A DNA stretch of 6,737 nt from an uncultured Caryophanales bacterium (GTDB lineage: Bacteria > Bacillota_I > Bacilli_A > RF39 > UBA660): assembly GCA_937897245.1 (NCBI GenBank), contig CALCBO010000102.1:1-6737 (forward strand), read 5' to 3'. Shown in pieces: positions 6,198 to 6,737 of the stretch; the stretch's first letter is position 1; every line of letters starts with the position of its first letter. Made by a program: the position numbers and the translations under genes. Under the pieces are notes generated by a model. That model did no database searches. It was not told the origin of the DNA and worked only from the letters and a program-made list of their open reading frames with translations.

Positions 6198-6409
6198 ATT
6201 TTAGAGACCTCATCTTTCATAGTATTTTGAGAAGAAAGAGAACTTTGTTGAGTTTTAAATAATTCGGCATTTTTTATAATTGCTGGTTTATATTCTTCTA
6301 TACTATCAATATAATTTTTGTTATCTTGACTATCCCATCCAGCTTTTATTTTTTCCAAATAATCAAATATTTTATTAACTGCTGTGACATATTGATTATA
6401 CTCTGACAT
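6194..6409 (-). CDS. Short WXG100-like protein of a type VII secretion locus
   Basis: The 71-residue protein has a helix at about 3-22, a turn AGWDSQD (23-29) and a second helix at about 30-60. Trp25-Asp26-Ser27 sits where WXG100 proteins carry the Trp-x-Gly turn of their helical hairpin, but the glycine is replaced. The helix before the turn is about 15-20 residues shorter than usual, against typical lengths near 95-100. No C-terminal YxxxD/E export motif is obvious. WXG100 proteins are secreted by, or act as structural partners in, type VII systems; the link here rests on the turn, the size and the adjacent YukD gene. Its AAGGAGG binding site starts within the TAA stop of the upstream gene, 11 bases from its own ATG, and its TGA overlaps the next start. 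Secretion is inferred, not shown. Confidence 0.65.
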   Translation of the reverse strand: MSEYNQYVTAVNKIFDYLEKIKAGWDSQDNKNYIDSIEEYKPAIIKNAELFKTQQSSLSSQNTMKDEVSKI

Positions 6410-6420
6410 ATTCTCCCTCC

Positions 6421-6681
6421 TTATAATAGTATTATTCTTGAACCATTTTTTAAATCTGTATCACGAACATTTTGATTTACATTATAGATAGCACCCGTTT
6501 CTTTACTATAAAAATTAGTGTCTTCTTTGATGATATAGGCATTTTCAGTTAATTCCTTTAAAGCTTCCTCAATTAGTCTTTTTACTGTTCCTATTTTTTT
6601 ATTTATAGGAATAAATAAATCATATTTTTTTTCAATTAAGGGAACTTCTAATTCTATTAATAATTTATTTTTATTATCCAT
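6421..6681 (-). CDS. yukD: YukD/EsaB-like ubiquitin-fold protein of a T7SSb locus
   Basis: The 86-residue protein fits the YukD/EsaB beta-grasp fold. Beta strands lie at about 5-12 and 18-25 (KKYDLFIPINKKIGTV), a helix at 31-45 (VKRLIEEALKELT), and the C-terminal block TGAIYNVNQNVRDTDLKNGSRIILL (62-86) matches the 'G..y..n..v.d..i.nGs.i.l' ending of the family. It lacks the C-terminal di-glycine of true ubiquitin, as do other YukD proteins, so it is not a conjugation tag. In Bacillus and Staphylococcus, YukD/EsaB is a small cytoplasmic component or regulator required for Ess/Yuk type VII secretion. It has a perfect AGGAGG (6687-6692) 5 bases before the ATG. It is followed after 11 bases by the WXG100-like gene and preceded by the tail of another gene, so it sits inside an operon. 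Confidence 0.85.
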   Translation of the reverse strand: MDNKNKLLIELEVPLIEKKYDLFIPINKKIGTVKRLIEEALKELTENAYIIKEDTNFYSKETGAIYNVNQNVRDTDLKNGSRIILL

Positions 6682-6690
6682 TTTATCCTC

Positions 6691-6737
6691 CTATTCATCT
6701 GACATTAATTTTATTAACGATGCTTTTCCTTTGCGAA
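6691..6737 (-). CDS. C-terminal end of an upstream gene, cut by window edge
   Basis: On the - strand the only frame open into the right edge without an early stop reads RKGKASLIKLMSDE, then TAG at 6691-6693. That stop overlaps the AGGAGG of the YukD-like gene (TAGGAGG), the usual packing of operon neighbours, and the other two frames end in stops further upstream. Fourteen residues are too few for an identification. By position it could be another T7SS component such as an EssC-type ATPase or a membrane subunit, but that is a guess from context. Confidence 0.55.
   Translation of the reverse strand, partial: RKGKASLIKLMSDE

Overview
The window looks like chromosomal DNA from a very AT-rich, low-GC Gram-positive bacterium. 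The genes are small, AT-biased in codon use and tightly packed, and most have AGGAGG-like ribosome binding sites. TGA is used as a stop codon (at 5965-5967 and 6194-6196) and tryptophan is TGG, so the standard bacterial code applies and this is not a Mycoplasma-type code. The gene set (YukD/WXG-type secretion genes, SpoIID-like protein, zinc-dependent phospholipase C family protein, single-PDZ HtrA) fits uncultured gut Bacilli/Erysipelotrichia-like or other Firmicutes lineages. That placement is inference and no species can be named.

Layout, left to right. (1) 1-648, + strand: the 3' part of a TMEM43-family membrane protein, cut by the window edge. A two-way terminator separates it from (2) a CorA-like divalent-cation transporter on the - strand (722-1666), which has its own extended -10 promoter. 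(3) A two-gene - strand operon runs 3791 to 1769. It encodes an Abi_2 (AbiD/AbiF) protein with a HEPN RNxxxH motif, then a membrane-anchored HtrA/DegP-like serine protease whose start overlaps the Abi stop by 8 bases; a clear terminator follows. (4) The 108-base region 3792-3899 holds divergent extended -10 promoters and a perfect 14-base palindrome lying against the abi -10 box. (5) On the + strand, a zinc-dependent phospholipase C family protein (3900-4868) is followed by a degenerate SpoIID-like protein (4924-5967). (6) On the - strand from the right edge: the last codons of an unidentified gene, a YukD/EsaB ubiquitin-like protein, and two small helical proteins of WXG100-like type. This is the tail of a type VII (T7SSb/Ess-Yuk) secretion cluster. 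It converges on the SpoIID-like gene at a two-way terminator that overlaps both coding ends.

How the genes may work together: the T7SS genes form one translationally coupled unit whose core (EssC-type ATPase, EssB, EssA, EsaA) would lie beyond the right edge if present. The Abi-HtrA pair is the most unusual coupling and is the best candidate for an undescribed functional module: a possible HEPN RNase linked to a trypsin-like protease, behind a palindromic operator-like site. The SpoIID-like protein keeps the family framework but lacks the catalytic glutamate and other signature residues, so it is probably not an active lytic transglycosylase. No rRNA, tRNA, CRISPR array, insertion sequence or riboswitch was recognised, and no gene-free stretch exceeds 300 bases.
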